From NCBI GenBank assembly GCA_910579585.1, contig CAJTVA010000007.1, positions 1 to 51,510 on the forward strand: a DNA stretch of 51,510 bases, given 5' to 3'. The notes beneath the pieces are model-generated. The model ran no database searches. It was not told where the DNA came from and saw only the letters and a program-made list of their open reading frames with translations. Positions 25,810 through 35,246 of this stretch are shown one piece after another. The stretch's first letter is position 1. Each line of letters opens with the position of its first letter. The translations under genes and the position numbers were made by a program. Origin of the DNA: an uncultured Christensenella sp. (lineage in GTDB: Bacteria; Bacillota; Clostridia; Christensenellales; Borkfalkiaceae).

Positions 25810-27300
25810 TTACTGCTGACCCGCATAATAGCCGCAAGCAAACAGATAATATCCGTCCTTATCGGTAGTGTAACCGTTAGTTTCGGGGGTGCCCGCCGCC
25901 ATATATTCGGCGTCGTTGTCGGTCCAGAGCGACCAACTCGCCGCGAACCTTTGCAGGAAGTCGTGTAACTCAGGCGTAACGTAGCAGTAACCCGCGGAAT
26001 TACACTTCGTAGCATAATAATCTTTTATAAACGAAGTATAATCCAATACCGCGAACTTCTGTTCTTCCTCTATCCAGCTGTTGTACAGTTTAAGATAGTT
26101 TGTCGCGCGGTATGCGCCGGGCGGGAAAACATAGTCTGCCGCATACAGTGTAGAAAAGCCCACAATGTTGTAACAGGGTATCGCCGTCCTTATAGCGCAA
26201 CACAGCATAGGTCCGTATCCCCTGCCGAATCCGTAAGGGTTGGTGGCGTAAAGCTTTTCGTCGTAACGATGGTAAACGCCCGTGTTGGGGTTGAGCTTAT
26301 AATTTTCGCTGTCGAACTTTCTTGTGCCCAAATCCGCCCACACAAACGGTCCGTCCGCAACGGGCGGAGTAAGGAAGTTGAATGCATCGCCTACGGGCAC
26401 TTCTCTTATATCGCTGTTCGGGTCAACGTATTCGCCCTTGTAAGTTATCTTGAAATCGACGTAAGCGGGATAAGAATCACTGCTTTTACAGGACGCGCCC
26501 ACCGCAAAGGTAAGGCAGTTACCGACAAACTGTTTGTCAACGTTGAAAACTATTTTAAAGTTTTTTGTAAAGCCGCCTTTTAACGAATTCCATTGAACGT
26601 CCTGCGTGGTGTCTATCTTCTTCCAACCCACCGTTCCGATGTATAAAACTACGGACGGGCACACCTCGTCGGCGTATAAATTTACGAAAGACTCAATCTC
26701 GTACGCGCCCTCTTCGGTCGGAGAATACTCGTAATAAACCATCTGTCCCTCGCGCTTGACGTTCGCGCGGTAGAAACCGTCGTATCTGACGAGATAACAA
26801 CCCTGACTGCGATATAAGCCGCTTCCGTCACCCTCTTCGGGCGTCCTTACGTCGGTTAAAAGAATGGTCAGTTTCCGTTCTTCCACGGAAGCCACGTTGA
26901 CGTTGGGGTCGTAAACGTATTTTTCGGGCAGCCCCTCTAAATAGACGTTATAAGTGCCGTCAAGCTCGCCCGCGTTGGCTTTTCCGTTCTCGCCGAGCAA
27001 AACCCTTTTCACTTCGTAGCTGTTCCGCCAGACAACGTAAATTTCCTGATTGTCGGGCGAGAAAATCTTGTTGTTATAGTATACCGTCACCGCGTAATCG
27101 TCTTCGGAAATACCGGGCTCTTCCGGATTGTCAGGGTTATCGGGATTATCGGGGTCCACAACGGGGTCGTCGGGGTCGACGGGTTTGGTCGGAGACGAGC
27201 CGTTGTTCCCGACGTCGATGAAACTGCCTAGCCCGCAACCCGAAAAACACACTACGGCGCACAGAAATATCAAAACGAAAGTTAATAATTTCTTTTTCAT
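25810..27300 (-). CDS. Lipoprotein with Asp-Pro linker, envelope operon
   Basis: A 496-aa lipoprotein. It has a short signal peptide and lipobox FSGC (Cys near residue 22), then a flexible linker of DPDNPDNP type (about 38-65) and a folded part. That part begins with a prealbumin/transthyretin-like module (NKIFSPDNQEIYVVW... GTYNVYLEGLPEKYVYDPNVNVASVEERKLTILL). A second beta-rich part follows, then a Tyr/Asn-rich C-terminal region (YCYVTPELHDFLQRFAASWSLW) that could be a helical or enzyme-like domain. No known catalytic motif is visible. AGGAGG lies upstream, and the ATG overlaps the preceding VWA gene by four bases, so it is translated with it. Confidence 0.8.
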   Translation of the reverse strand: MKKKLLTFVLIFLCAVVCFSGCGLGSFIDVGNNGSSPTKPVDPDDPVVDPDNPDNPDNPEEPGISEDDYAVTVYYNNKIFSPDNQEIYVVWRNSYEVKRVLLGENGKANAGELDGTYNVYLEGLPEKYVYDPNVNVASVEERKLTILLTDVRTPEEGDGSGLYRSQGCYLVRYDGFYRANVKREGQMVYYEYSPTEEGAYEIESFVNLYADEVCPSVVLYIGTVGWKKIDTTQDVQWNSLKGGFTKNFKIVFNVDKQFVGNCLTFAVGASCKSSDSYPAYVDFKITYKGEYVDPNSDIREVPVGDAFNFLTPPVADGPFVWADLGTRKFDSENYKLNPNTGVYHRYDEKLYATNPYGFGRGYGPMLCCAIRTAIPCYNIVGFSTLYAADYVFPPGAYRATNYLKLYNSWIEEEQKFAVLDYTSFIKDYYATKCNSAGYCYVTPELHDFLQRFAASWSLWTDNDAEYMAAGTPETNGYTTDKDGYYLFACGYYAGQQ

Positions 27301-29972
27301 TTACGCCTCCTGAAAAGGCCGGAGAAGAACGAAGTCACGTCTTTCCACCTCAGATGTCTGACGATTATATCCGCAACGAACAGCGCCGCGCAAGCCACCA
27401 TCAGCGGTAACGCCAAGCTCAATACGTACGAAGTATATACCGATTCGGAATTCTCTATCCTGTCAATCTCGTCAAGTTCGAGAATGGCTCCGTTCTCCGA
27501 AAGTAAGGAATAAAGGCCGGATTGGTTGTACGTAACGAAGCTGTCGTACTCCGCGTAATAAGATATGCAGAATTCTGTGTCCTGCTCGTAGTGCAAGTTG
27601 TTATAGGTATAATCTACGTGTACTTTATAAGTGCCGGGCGCGTCGGTGCCGAACGCCGCGATATACGAACCCGACGCAAACGTGAGCGTCTTGGTCGTAG
27701 TAAAGCCGTCGGGGGAGGTTACGGTCACGTTGAACGACGAACTGTTCTGTAAAGACGAAGAAGCGTCTATCCTGACCGAGGTCGAGTTGCCCGAGCCCTC
27801 TAAATTTACTATAAACGGCGTAATAATACGCTCGTCAGGGAGGGTCGCGTCGGCTATGTTTGAAAGGAATTCACCCCCGCCCGTTCCATCTGTCCAAGCC
27901 GAAAGCCAATCGCCCGTGATGTCGGAGAGGAATGAAACGACTTTACCGTTGCCGCCCGCGCTCCAATAAGCGTACAGGGGCACGTATGTATAGTCTACGT
28001 TGTTGCGGTAGTATTTTGCCGCAAGCACTACCTGCGAGTTCTTGTCGTCATTCGAGCTGTACCAAAAGCCGTTTACGGGGCTTATACCATCTATACCCGA
28101 AACTATTTCCTCGCCGGGGCGCATTATTTCGACCGCGCAGTTTTCTTCTATGCGCACCTCGGATATCTGCGCTTCGATTTCGCCGAGTTTTGCGTCCACT
28201 TCGTCGGCGCTAGATATGCTTTGATGGTACACACCTTTCACTGCGTCCTCGTGGTTGACAAGGCTGTTTAAGAATTCACCGTCGTCCGCTTCCAGAATAC
28301 CTACCGCGGAAACGGCTATACCCTCTTTCGACATAGCCACCGCCGCGCTTATTGCCGCAGGGTTGTCTTTTGCGGGGTTGTTGCCGTCCGAAATTATTAT
28401 AACCTGCTTATCGCGGAAACGCTTATTATATTTGTCGATTTCTTCTTTGGTGTTTATAAGAGCGTTGGAAAGGTTCGTGCCGTTTTCGGCGGTTATCTTA
28501 TCTATCTGCTCGATAATTGCGCTGGGCGTTGTAAGGGGCGTAGGATACAAAAGCGGTTTTGCGCCGTCCGAAAACCCTATTATCATTACGCTATCGGTCG
28601 CGTTAAGTTTGTTAAGGTAGCTTTTTGCAACGCTTTTCGCTATCTCAAGTCTGCCCTGTTTATCCATACTCAGGGATATATCCATTACTAATGCGACCAG
28701 CCTTTTGTCCTGCTCGTTGTTGCCTATGGTTACGGGCAACAGCCCGGACAGCTTCTTTAACGCCGCGTCGTTGGCGTCCTCCTGAATGAAGGTATTGCCG
28801 AAAGTCGTCAGCGTTTTGCCGTAGTCGTTGACCAACGTATCGAGGCTGGTTAAAAACATATCGCGTGCGTTTATTTCGCGGACGTCGAAGTTGCACAGCA
28901 CGATTTCGTCGTATATGCAAAGCTCCTCGACCGTGTACGGGATACGCGATTTTTCGGCGACCGTCAAATAGGTTACGCCCGTATTGCCGTAAATTCTTTT
29001 GCCTGCGTTGATATCTTCCGCGCCCGCACCTAGGAAAAGCACGTTGCGCTCGTCGGTGACTCTCTGCGTGAAAAGATACCTGTTGTTGTAAGTGGAATAA
29101 TCTGCGGAAGAGTCCAAAGGCTCGACGCGGACTTCGTAGTTGAAAGTACCCACTTCCTCCGTCGAAAGCGAAACGCGCGCTACGTTCATACCGTTGTAGA
29201 AGGTTTCGGGCTGTCTTTTTATAAGTTCGTCGTCCTTGTACAGGGAAATATAGCCCTGAGTTTTGGAATCTGCGTCAGTGCCGCAATTCGCGGTGACTAA
29301 AACCTGAACTTCTTCGGTTTTATTCTGATAGGTATACGAAGTCGCGGCGACGGAGTCTATCTGCAACTCCCTGACGTCATCTGGCAGGTTGTTGTCAAGA
29401 TACACTGCGTCAACGTACACTCCCACGTCCTGTAACGAGCTTACGACCTTTACGATGTTGTTCGAAGATACCGTTTCCGCGCCGTCGGTTATTACGATTA
29501 TGCGCTTTATAACTCCGTCGTCGAAAAGGTTGCCCGCATAGCGGAGCGCCGAGGCGATGTCGGTTGCGCTTCTGTCGACAGAAGAAGTCCTGACATCGGG
29601 CACCCTTCCGCCAAGGTCGGAAACAAGCTGATAGTCCCTGCCGAAGCAGATTACTCCCATTTTCGAGTTTGAGGGAAGCTTGCGTGATATTTTTTCTATA
29701 TTCTCCTGCACGTCGTCCAGGCTGTGCTCGGACGAATACGATACGTCGGCAAGAACGTAGACGTTGGTTTCGGTAATTACCGCTTCGTAGGTCATTCCCG
29801 CAAACGCAAGGGTCACGCATACGCACATAACTATATGCAGTCCGAGCGACGCAACGTTGTGAACGTTGAGGTTATCTCTTTTAACCGCGACAGCGAACGG
29901 GATAATTACGACGAGAATCAAAGGCAAGGCTACAAGAAGAAGCCAAGGGTTATCAAAGCTGATGTTGTTCAT
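27297..29972 (-). CDS. Membrane protein with two von Willebrand A domains
   Basis: An 891-aa protein. Two N-terminal membrane helices (WLLLVALPLILVVIIPFAVAV and a second at about 40-60) precede a first VWA domain with MIDAS DVSYS near residue 76. A glutamine-amidotransferase-like region follows (NVLFLGAGAED ... TLTTFGNTF), then a second VWA domain with MIDAS DISLS near residue 416 and TNLSNAL as its later metal ligand segment. After that come a beta-rich part and a C-terminal membrane helix (LPLMVACAALFVADIIV) with a basic tail. MIDAS domains bind proteins through a metal ion. The start overlaps the preceding BatA-like gene by 20 bases, with GGGGGTT upstream. Probably an inner-membrane component of the MoxR complex. 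Confidence 0.85.
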   Translation of the reverse strand: MNNISFDNPWLLLVALPLILVVIIPFAVAVKRDNLNVHNVASLGLHIVMCVCVTLAFAGMTYEAVITETNVYVLADVSYSSEHSLDDVQENIEKISRKLPSNSKMGVICFGRDYQLVSDLGGRVPDVRTSSVDRSATDIASALRYAGNLFDDGVIKRIIVITDGAETVSSNNIVKVVSSLQDVGVYVDAVYLDNNLPDDVRELQIDSVAATSYTYQNKTEEVQVLVTANCGTDADSKTQGYISLYKDDELIKRQPETFYNGMNVARVSLSTEEVGTFNYEVRVEPLDSSADYSTYNNRYLFTQRVTDERNVLFLGAGAEDINAGKRIYGNTGVTYLTVAEKSRIPYTVEELCIYDEIVLCNFDVREINARDMFLTSLDTLVNDYGKTLTTFGNTFIQEDANDAALKKLSGLLPVTIGNNEQDKRLVALVMDISLSMDKQGRLEIAKSVAKSYLNKLNATDSVMIIGFSDGAKPLLYPTPLTTPSAIIEQIDKITAENGTNLSNALINTKEEIDKYNKRFRDKQVIIISDGNNPAKDNPAAISAAVAMSKEGIAVSAVGILEADDGEFLNSLVNHEDAVKGVYHQSISSADEVDAKLGEIEAQISEVRIEENCAVEIMRPGEEIVSGIDGISPVNGFWYSSNDDKNSQVVLAAKYYRNNVDYTYVPLYAYWSAGGNGKVVSFLSDITGDWLSAWTDGTGGGEFLSNIADATLPDERIITPFIVNLEGSGNSTSVRIDASSSLQNSSSFNVTVTSPDGFTTTKTLTFASGSYIAAFGTDAPGTYKVHVDYTYNNLHYEQDTEFCISYYAEYDSFVTYNQSGLYSLLSENGAILELDEIDRIENSESVYTSYVLSLALPLMVACAALFVADIIVRHLRWKDVTSFFSGLFRRRK

Positions 29973-31878
29973 AGCAATATAACCCCCAATCCACCAGCAA
30001 AAATACCGAAATCAGTATAAATAGAGCCAGCAGGTCATCATAAAATCCGTCCTTGTGCCCGTCCGAACTTTCGCCGGTCAAAGCAAGACTTCCGCCCGCC
30101 TCCGAACCGCTTTCGGATGCGGGAACTCCCGCAAAAGCGTACAGTTCGTCTGTGCCGCCCGCTTTGTTGACGGTGACAAGGTACATACCCGTAACGTTCA
30201 GTTTTACTTCGCACATATCCTTACCCGCGGTGTCGAGCGTGGTGCTTTTGCCGAGCGGGTTAGTCACGACTATGCTCTGACAGCCGGGAACGACGTTCAC
30301 AACCATCGAATCGCCGCAAACGTACGAAGTTTCTTCCAAAATTTCGGGAAAAGAATAGTTCATTAAATTATTAACCAGCAAGACGAATTCCGCCATACCC
30401 GCGAAGTTGGACTTGCCGAGACGGAAAGAGAAAACCACTTCCCTGTCGCCGTTGCCGTTTACCCCGACGGAAATAAGCGAATCGCCGTCCGCCGTAGATA
30501 AAATCGTGGTAAAGTTGCGCGGAACGGTATACTGCGCGTATTGCCTTACTACCGTTCTGTTTTCTTCGCCTTTCCCGTCCTTGATTACGCTGACGGGGAT
30601 ATTCTGCAACAAAAGCCTTTCCTGTGCGGAAGTTCCCTCGGAATATTTCGTTTTATAGTAGCTGTTCGGGCCCGTCAAATCCCTGGGTTCTTCGTACTGC
30701 CTGAAAGTGGGGCCCGCGCCCGACAGAGTGCCGTCAATTGCGTCGACAAGCCATACCGCCGCGTTCACCGGCAGGGTTTCGGGCACGTAGCCGTTGAAGA
30801 TATAAAGTCCGTAACCCTCGGCTTGCGCGGTGGAATAATCGTAGAAGTCGGCTTGAACATATTCCAAGGTTGCGTTGCCTACCTGATTTATAGCCCTCTG
30901 AATGTAAGAGCCGTCGCCCGCGCCGTCCACAAGCAGGACCTTGCGCGACTGCGCCAGCGCCGCGTCGTATAAAGTAACCGCGTTGTCCTCCGCCATTCCG
31001 TCGATTTCGGCTATTTTCAGCTGAACGCAGCCGTAACTTTCAACCGCCGCTTCGACAACGAACTCAGCCGCCTCGCCTGCGGTAACGGTAACGCTGGTTT
31101 CGCCGACCTTTTTCAGTTCGGAAACGGCGCTTTGCGCGACCCACATTTCAACCGTCAGGGTTTCGTCGGTACGGTAGGATACGACTTTACCCGTAGCGCG
31201 CAGTCCGCCCGATACTTCTTCGGGCTTGGAGTATTCGCAAATAGCGAAGTTGTTTTCGCCTGCGGAAACGTCTATAAGCTGCATATTCTCGGTTGAAATT
31301 TCTTTATCCGATAAAATGTAAATCTTCGCCGACGGATTTGAGTTGAAGTATTCCTGCGCGAATTCCAGCGCGGAAGCGCAGTCCGCCTCGCACCAGCTTG
31401 CACTTAGCGCGTTGACGTTCTTTTCCGCCTGTTCCTTTTTAATAACGCCCTCGAACATAACGTCGGTGTTTTCGCCGACGAATACGAGTGAATACGTACT
31501 GCCGTTGTACGACGAGTCTATTATCGACGTAATTTCGCGTTGCGCGCGCTCGAAGCGGGTTTCCCCACCGTCCGTCATATTCATACTTGCCGAGCCGTCG
31601 AGTATAAAGTAATAGTCGTCCGCCGCATTCGGAATAGTGAACACGGGGTGCGCAATCAGCAAAGAAGCCGCCGCCACCACGAGAATTTGCAGTATCAGCG
31701 AAATTATACCCGTAAGCTTGGATACGCGCTTTCTCTTTTTAAGGAACCGTTCGCTCAGCTCCCAGAGATATGTCGAAGAAACCGTCTGCTCCGTGTACTT
31801 CGACTTGATTATGTAGATTACGATTAGTACTGGTATACCGATAAGACCGAGCAGTCCGAAAGGATAATATAAACTCAT
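29953..31878 (-). CDS. BatA-like aerotolerance-type membrane protein with VWA domain
   Basis: A 641-aa protein. It starts with the BatA N-terminal region (MSLYYPFGLLGLIGIPVLIVIYIIKSKY), has a second helix (IISLILQILVVAAASLLIAHPVF), then a VWA domain with MIDAS DGSAS near residue 94. The rest is extracytoplasmic beta-rich sequence, closing with a membrane helix LLALFILISVFLLVDWGL near the C-terminus. Proteins of this layout accompany MoxR ATPases and DUF58 proteins and are thought to assist envelope or enzyme-complex assembly. GGGGGT precedes the ATG, which overlaps the DUF58 stop as ATGA. Confidence 0.88.
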   Translation of the reverse strand: MSLYYPFGLLGLIGIPVLIVIYIIKSKYTEQTVSSTYLWELSERFLKKRKRVSKLTGIISLILQILVVAAASLLIAHPVFTIPNAADDYYFILDGSASMNMTDGGETRFERAQREITSIIDSSYNGSTYSLVFVGENTDVMFEGVIKKEQAEKNVNALSASWCEADCASALEFAQEYFNSNPSAKIYILSDKEISTENMQLIDVSAGENNFAICEYSKPEEVSGGLRATGKVVSYRTDETLTVEMWVAQSAVSELKKVGETSVTVTAGEAAEFVVEAAVESYGCVQLKIAEIDGMAEDNAVTLYDAALAQSRKVLLVDGAGDGSYIQRAINQVGNATLEYVQADFYDYSTAQAEGYGLYIFNGYVPETLPVNAAVWLVDAIDGTLSGAGPTFRQYEEPRDLTGPNSYYKTKYSEGTSAQERLLLQNIPVSVIKDGKGEENRTVVRQYAQYTVPRNFTTILSTADGDSLISVGVNGNGDREVVFSFRLGKSNFAGMAEFVLLVNNLMNYSFPEILEETSYVCGDSMVVNVVPGCQSIVVTNPLGKSTTLDTAGKDMCEVKLNVTGMYLVTVNKAGGTDELYAFAGVPASESGSEAGGSLALTGESSDGHKDGFYDDLLALFILISVFLLVDWGLYCYEQHQL

Positions 31879-32759
31879 TTCAGTACCCCCATCTCGGTAA
31901 ATTTTTCGAAGAATATCTCGTCCAAAGGCTTATCGTCCTTAATAAGCACGTACTCCGCCCCGCGCGCGTTGCAATAACCGCGCAGTCTGTCCTGCACGTA
32001 AGCAACGGCTTCGCGGTAAGCCCGCATAACTTCCCTGTTGATGTTTTTGCGGTAGGTCTTGCCCGCCGTTTCGCTGTCGAAAAATACGTTCTTGCCGCGC
32101 ACTTTGGGGTTGAGTTCTTCACCCGTCAGAACCTGCACGCACATAATGTCGCGCCGCTTTTCGGCAAGATAGTCAATCGCGCTTTCGTAATCGTCGTCGG
32201 TAAGGAAGTCAGAAATTATAACGGAAAGACCGTCGCCGTACCCGACCTGCGTGGGAAGCATAGCGTCGCTTATACAGCACTTACCGCCGAATTCCACGTC
32301 GTTGAGTTTTGTTATCTCGGCGAAATACCTCTCCCTGCCCGAAAGCGAAGAAATAATTTCTGTCACTTCGCTGTCGCGAATTACGAATATCGAAACCCTG
32401 TCAAGCTCCGTAACCGAAAGATACGTAAGCGTCGCCGCGACTTTCAACGCCATTTCCGCCTTTTTGCCGTCGCCGAAAGCCATAGACTGGCTTGCGTCGA
32501 TATAAATTTTGGTATGAAGCTGCCTTTCGTCAAGGTACAGTTTCAGATACAGCGTTTCGAAGCGGGCGTATGCGTTCCAATCAATCTTCGTAATATCGTC
32601 GCCGGGCACGTAATTTCTGTAATCGACAAATTCGCAGGACGAACCGTACGTCTTGCTCTTGTGATTACCTCCGAATAAACCGGCTATATTGTTTTTAAGA
32701 ACGGTTTGCAACGTTTCCACGCGTTGCAAAAACGTCTCGTCTATAGCGATATTTTTCAT
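31875..32759 (-). CDS. DUF58 (VWA-like) protein
   Basis: A 294-aa cytosolic protein. The DUF58 signature is complete: GLFGGNHKSKTYGSSCEFVDYRNYVPGDDITKIDWNAYAR (about residues 28-67), LYLKLYLDERQL, then the VWA-like strand IYIDASQSMAFGDG with DxSxS near residue 88 and SVIISDFLTDDDYE near 165. In MoxR operons this protein is the usual cytosolic partner of the ATPase. Start at 32759, with only a weak binding site, 27 bases after the MoxR stop. Confidence 0.93.
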   Translation of the reverse strand: MKNIAIDETFLQRVETLQTVLKNNIAGLFGGNHKSKTYGSSCEFVDYRNYVPGDDITKIDWNAYARFETLYLKLYLDERQLHTKIYIDASQSMAFGDGKKAEMALKVAATLTYLSVTELDRVSIFVIRDSEVTEIISSLSGRERYFAEITKLNDVEFGGKCCISDAMLPTQVGYGDGLSVIISDFLTDDDYESAIDYLAEKRRDIMCVQVLTGEELNPKVRGKNVFFDSETAGKTYRKNINREVMRAYREAVAYVQDRLRGYCNARGAEYVLIKDDKPLDEIFFEKFTEMGVLK

Positions 32760-32786
32760 TGTACGCTTTCTGCGTCCTTTATCTGA

Positions 32787-34049
32787 TTACTTATTGCCCG
32801 TAAGCGAGTTAGAGTCTATTTTAACGGGCTGTTCCCCGTCTTTTCCGTCCTTGCCCTTTTTGTCCTTTTTAACCTTTTCAGGTTTCTCCTTTTTAACCTT
32901 TTCGGGTTTTACCTTTTTCGCCTTTTTGTCCTTGCCGTTCGCAAGCGAAGCGTCGGGCGCGGGTTGTGAAGCGGAATCCGCAGCAGTCGCGTCGGGCGCA
33001 ACATCGGTTGCGGGCGCCACTTTGTCCGCCGCGGGCTTATCGGTTTTATCTAGCTTGCCCGTGCCCTTGTCGTGGTTGTTTTCCGCGATAAGTTTTGTTA
33101 TTACGTCGTCAACGGTAAGTTTTTCGTTTATAGCGGCGTAATTTATCTTCATTCTGTGGCGCAATACGGGGTATGCAAGCGCGTTTATATCGTCGTAAGA
33201 AACGTTAAACCTGCCCTCTATCAGCGCGCGCACCTTTGCGGCGGTGATAATCGCCTGACCCGCACGGGGCGAGCAACCGTATTTTATGTACTTTTTAGCC
33301 GTTTCGCCGCTGTCGGGAAGTTCGGGGTGCGTCCTTGCGACAAGGCGCATTGCGTAGTACAGTACGTCGGGAACTACGGGCACGGACTTCGAAAGCTCGC
33401 GCATACCCAGAATGGTTTCGCCGTCCACAACCGACGTAGCCGTTTCGTCCATAGTTATCTGCGTCATATTAACGATGTCGGCAAGCTCTTTGACCGACGG
33501 GAAGCCGACTAAAAGCTTGAACATAAAACGGTCCATCTGCGCTTCGGGCAGAGGATAGGTACCGTCCTGCTCTATGGGGTTCTGCGTCGCGAGGACGAAG
33601 AACGGTTCGGCTATGCCGTAGGTCTTGTTCGCGACGGTGACCCTGTGCTCCTGCATTACTTCGAGCATCGCCGACTGGGTTTTGGGTGTCGCACGGTTAA
33701 TTTCGTCCGCAAGCACGAGGTTTGCGAAGATGGGCCCGCGCTGGAACACGGTGTTCATCTTACCAGACGCGTCCTTTTCGATAATGTTCGTACCCGTTAC
33801 GTCCGAAGGCATTAAGTCGGGGGTGAACTGAATTCTCGAAAAGGGAAGCTTCAACGCTTTGCCCAGCGTTCTTACAAGCCTTGTTTTACCGACTCCGGGA
33901 ACGCCCTCCAAAAGCACGTTGCCGCCCGCGATAATGGCGATTATTACGTTGTCGACGATGTCGTCCTGACCTACTAAGTCCTTTCTGATTTCCTGTTTGA
34001 TTTTAGCAACCGAACGGCTGAAATTTTCAACTTGCGCTTTGTTATCCAT
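32787..34049 (-). CDS. MoxR-family AAA+ ATPase with long charged tail
   Basis: A 420-aa protein. The first 320 residues are a standard MoxR ATPase: LVGQDDIVDNVIIAIIAGGNVLLEGVPGVGKTRLVRTLG with Walker A near residue 50, TPDLMPSDVTGT, Walker B LVLADEINRATPKTQSAMLEVMQE near 110, sensor 1 LATQNPIEQDGTYPLPEAQMDRF near 150 and sensor 2 SPRAGQAIITAAKVRAL near 270. MoxR proteins act as chaperones for VWA partners. The last 95 or so residues are unusual: an Ala/Asp/Pro stretch followed by Lys-rich repeats (KKVKPEKVKKEKPEKVKKDK), predicted disordered and not found in the core family. GAGAGG precedes the ATG. Confidence 0.93.
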   Translation of the reverse strand: MDNKAQVENFSRSVAKIKQEIRKDLVGQDDIVDNVIIAIIAGGNVLLEGVPGVGKTRLVRTLGKALKLPFSRIQFTPDLMPSDVTGTNIIEKDASGKMNTVFQRGPIFANLVLADEINRATPKTQSAMLEVMQEHRVTVANKTYGIAEPFFVLATQNPIEQDGTYPLPEAQMDRFMFKLLVGFPSVKELADIVNMTQITMDETATSVVDGETILGMRELSKSVPVVPDVLYYAMRLVARTHPELPDSGETAKKYIKYGCSPRAGQAIITAAKVRALIEGRFNVSYDDINALAYPVLRHRMKINYAAINEKLTVDDVITKLIAENNHDKGTGKLDKTDKPAADKVAPATDVAPDATAADSASQPAPDASLANGKDKKAKKVKPEKVKKEKPEKVKKDKKGKDGKDGEQPVKIDSNSLTGNK

Positions 34050-34059
34050 TATTAACCTC

Positions 34060-35160
34060 TCAATTATTGTCGTTTCCGTTGAAACTGTTAAAATATTTGA
34101 CCATTATCGCTTCCCACTCCTCGCGGGAGATTTTGCCCTCGTTAAAGGCTTGAAGCGCTTTTCTGTAATAATCGTCCATCACTTCGCCGAAGCTCGTTTC
34201 GCCCGTATCGGGGTCGAAAAACGGAGTCTTGTCTACGATTAGGTCGCCAGGTCCCGTGGGTCCCTCGGGCTCGTCGGGTTTGTCGGGCTCGTCGGGGTTA
34301 TCGGGTTCATCGGGGTCGGGCTCTTCCGAACTCCCCGGCTGTTGCAAAGAGAAAATTTCGTAAAGCTTGTTTATGACGTAATTCTGTTCTTCCGTATTCG
34401 CCTTTTTCTGTTCTTCGCTGTCAACCGCGTCGTTTGCGTCCTTGACCTCGTTACGGATATTGGTAACTGTATTCTCGACGAACATCGGCAGGCTTGACTG
34501 CGAAACCCCGTCCAAAAGCACGTTTTTCAAGCCTTCCAGCTCGGAAACCATAGCCGTACGGGTACGCGCGTCCGCCTTTTTCGAACTTCTGACATAGTTA
34601 ATCAGTTCGTCCAACGCGCCCCACTCCCAATCGGTGACTATGCGGGGCGGGTCTTCCTTGTCGTCGCCGTCGGGGAGTTCGGTGCCTATCGGAACTACGG
34701 GCAAGCACACCGCAATTACGGGAATCACCACCGTACTGGTGCCCGCCACCGCCGCGCAAAGCACCGTCGCGACTATGTTCTTGAACGGTAAAGCCTTTAA
34801 AGGAACTTTCCCGAGCGCAAAGTTTGCGTTCGCCCGCTGTAAATCGAGCATAGCGTTTTCTTGACCCGCGAACACGAAAGCCGTCTGCATTCTCTCCTCT
34901 AAGCAGAGGTCTGCGTCGAGAATTTTCGCAATCTTTCGGTCGTCCGTTTTAAGGATAAGGAAAGCCACCCCGCCGCCGAGCACGAAGCCCAGCACGGCTA
35001 TTCCCAAGTAGACGTACCAGAAAAGCCCTATTTTGCATAAATGACAAGGAAGCATTACCGCAACGGTTGCAAAAAGCCCCGCCGCCAAGCCCGCAAGCAC
35101 GCACTTGACGATTATTTGCGTCCATATCCTTTTTTTGAATTTTAAAAAATTTTGGTCCAT
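34060..35160 (-). CDS. Membrane protein of the MoxR operon
   Basis: A 366-aa protein. Three hydrophobic segments (about 18-37, 46-68 and 128-152) anchor it. A helical part follows (WEWGALDELINYVRSSKKADARTRTAMVSELEGLKNVLLDG), then an extracytoplasmic Asp-Pro linker (PDPDEPDNPDEPDKPDEPEG, near 290) and a small C-terminal domain (EVMDDYYRKALQAFNEGKISREEWEAIMVKYF). I cannot assign a named family. Its place directly before the MoxR gene, ten bases away, suggests a membrane adapter. AAAGGT precedes the ATG. Confidence 0.8.
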   Translation of the reverse strand: MDQNFLKFKKRIWTQIIVKCVLAGLAAGLFATVAVMLPCHLCKIGLFWYVYLGIAVLGFVLGGGVAFLILKTDDRKIAKILDADLCLEERMQTAFVFAGQENAMLDLQRANANFALGKVPLKALPFKNIVATVLCAAVAGTSTVVIPVIAVCLPVVPIGTELPDGDDKEDPPRIVTDWEWGALDELINYVRSSKKADARTRTAMVSELEGLKNVLLDGVSQSSLPMFVENTVTNIRNEVKDANDAVDSEEQKKANTEEQNYVINKLYEIFSLQQPGSSEEPDPDEPDNPDEPDKPDEPEGPTGPGDLIVDKTPFFDPDTGETSFGEVMDDYYRKALQAFNEGKISREEWEAIMVKYFNSFNGNDNN

Positions 35161-35185
35161 TTTTCAATACCTTTAAATACTGCTT

Positions 35186-35212
35186 ACGGCTATCCCGGTT
35201 TACGGAATAGCC
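35186..35212 (-). other. Hairpin between lipoprotein and membrane-protein genes
   Basis: CGGCTAT/ATAGCCG stem with an inner CCG/CGG pair and one mismatch in the 86-base spacer. There is no U-tract on either side, so it is not a clear terminator. It could be an RNA-stability or processing element that lets the lipoprotein be made in excess. Confidence 0.35.
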
Positions 35213-35246
35213 GAAGCCGTATTTATCTGTTTTTTATGGTTAAAGG

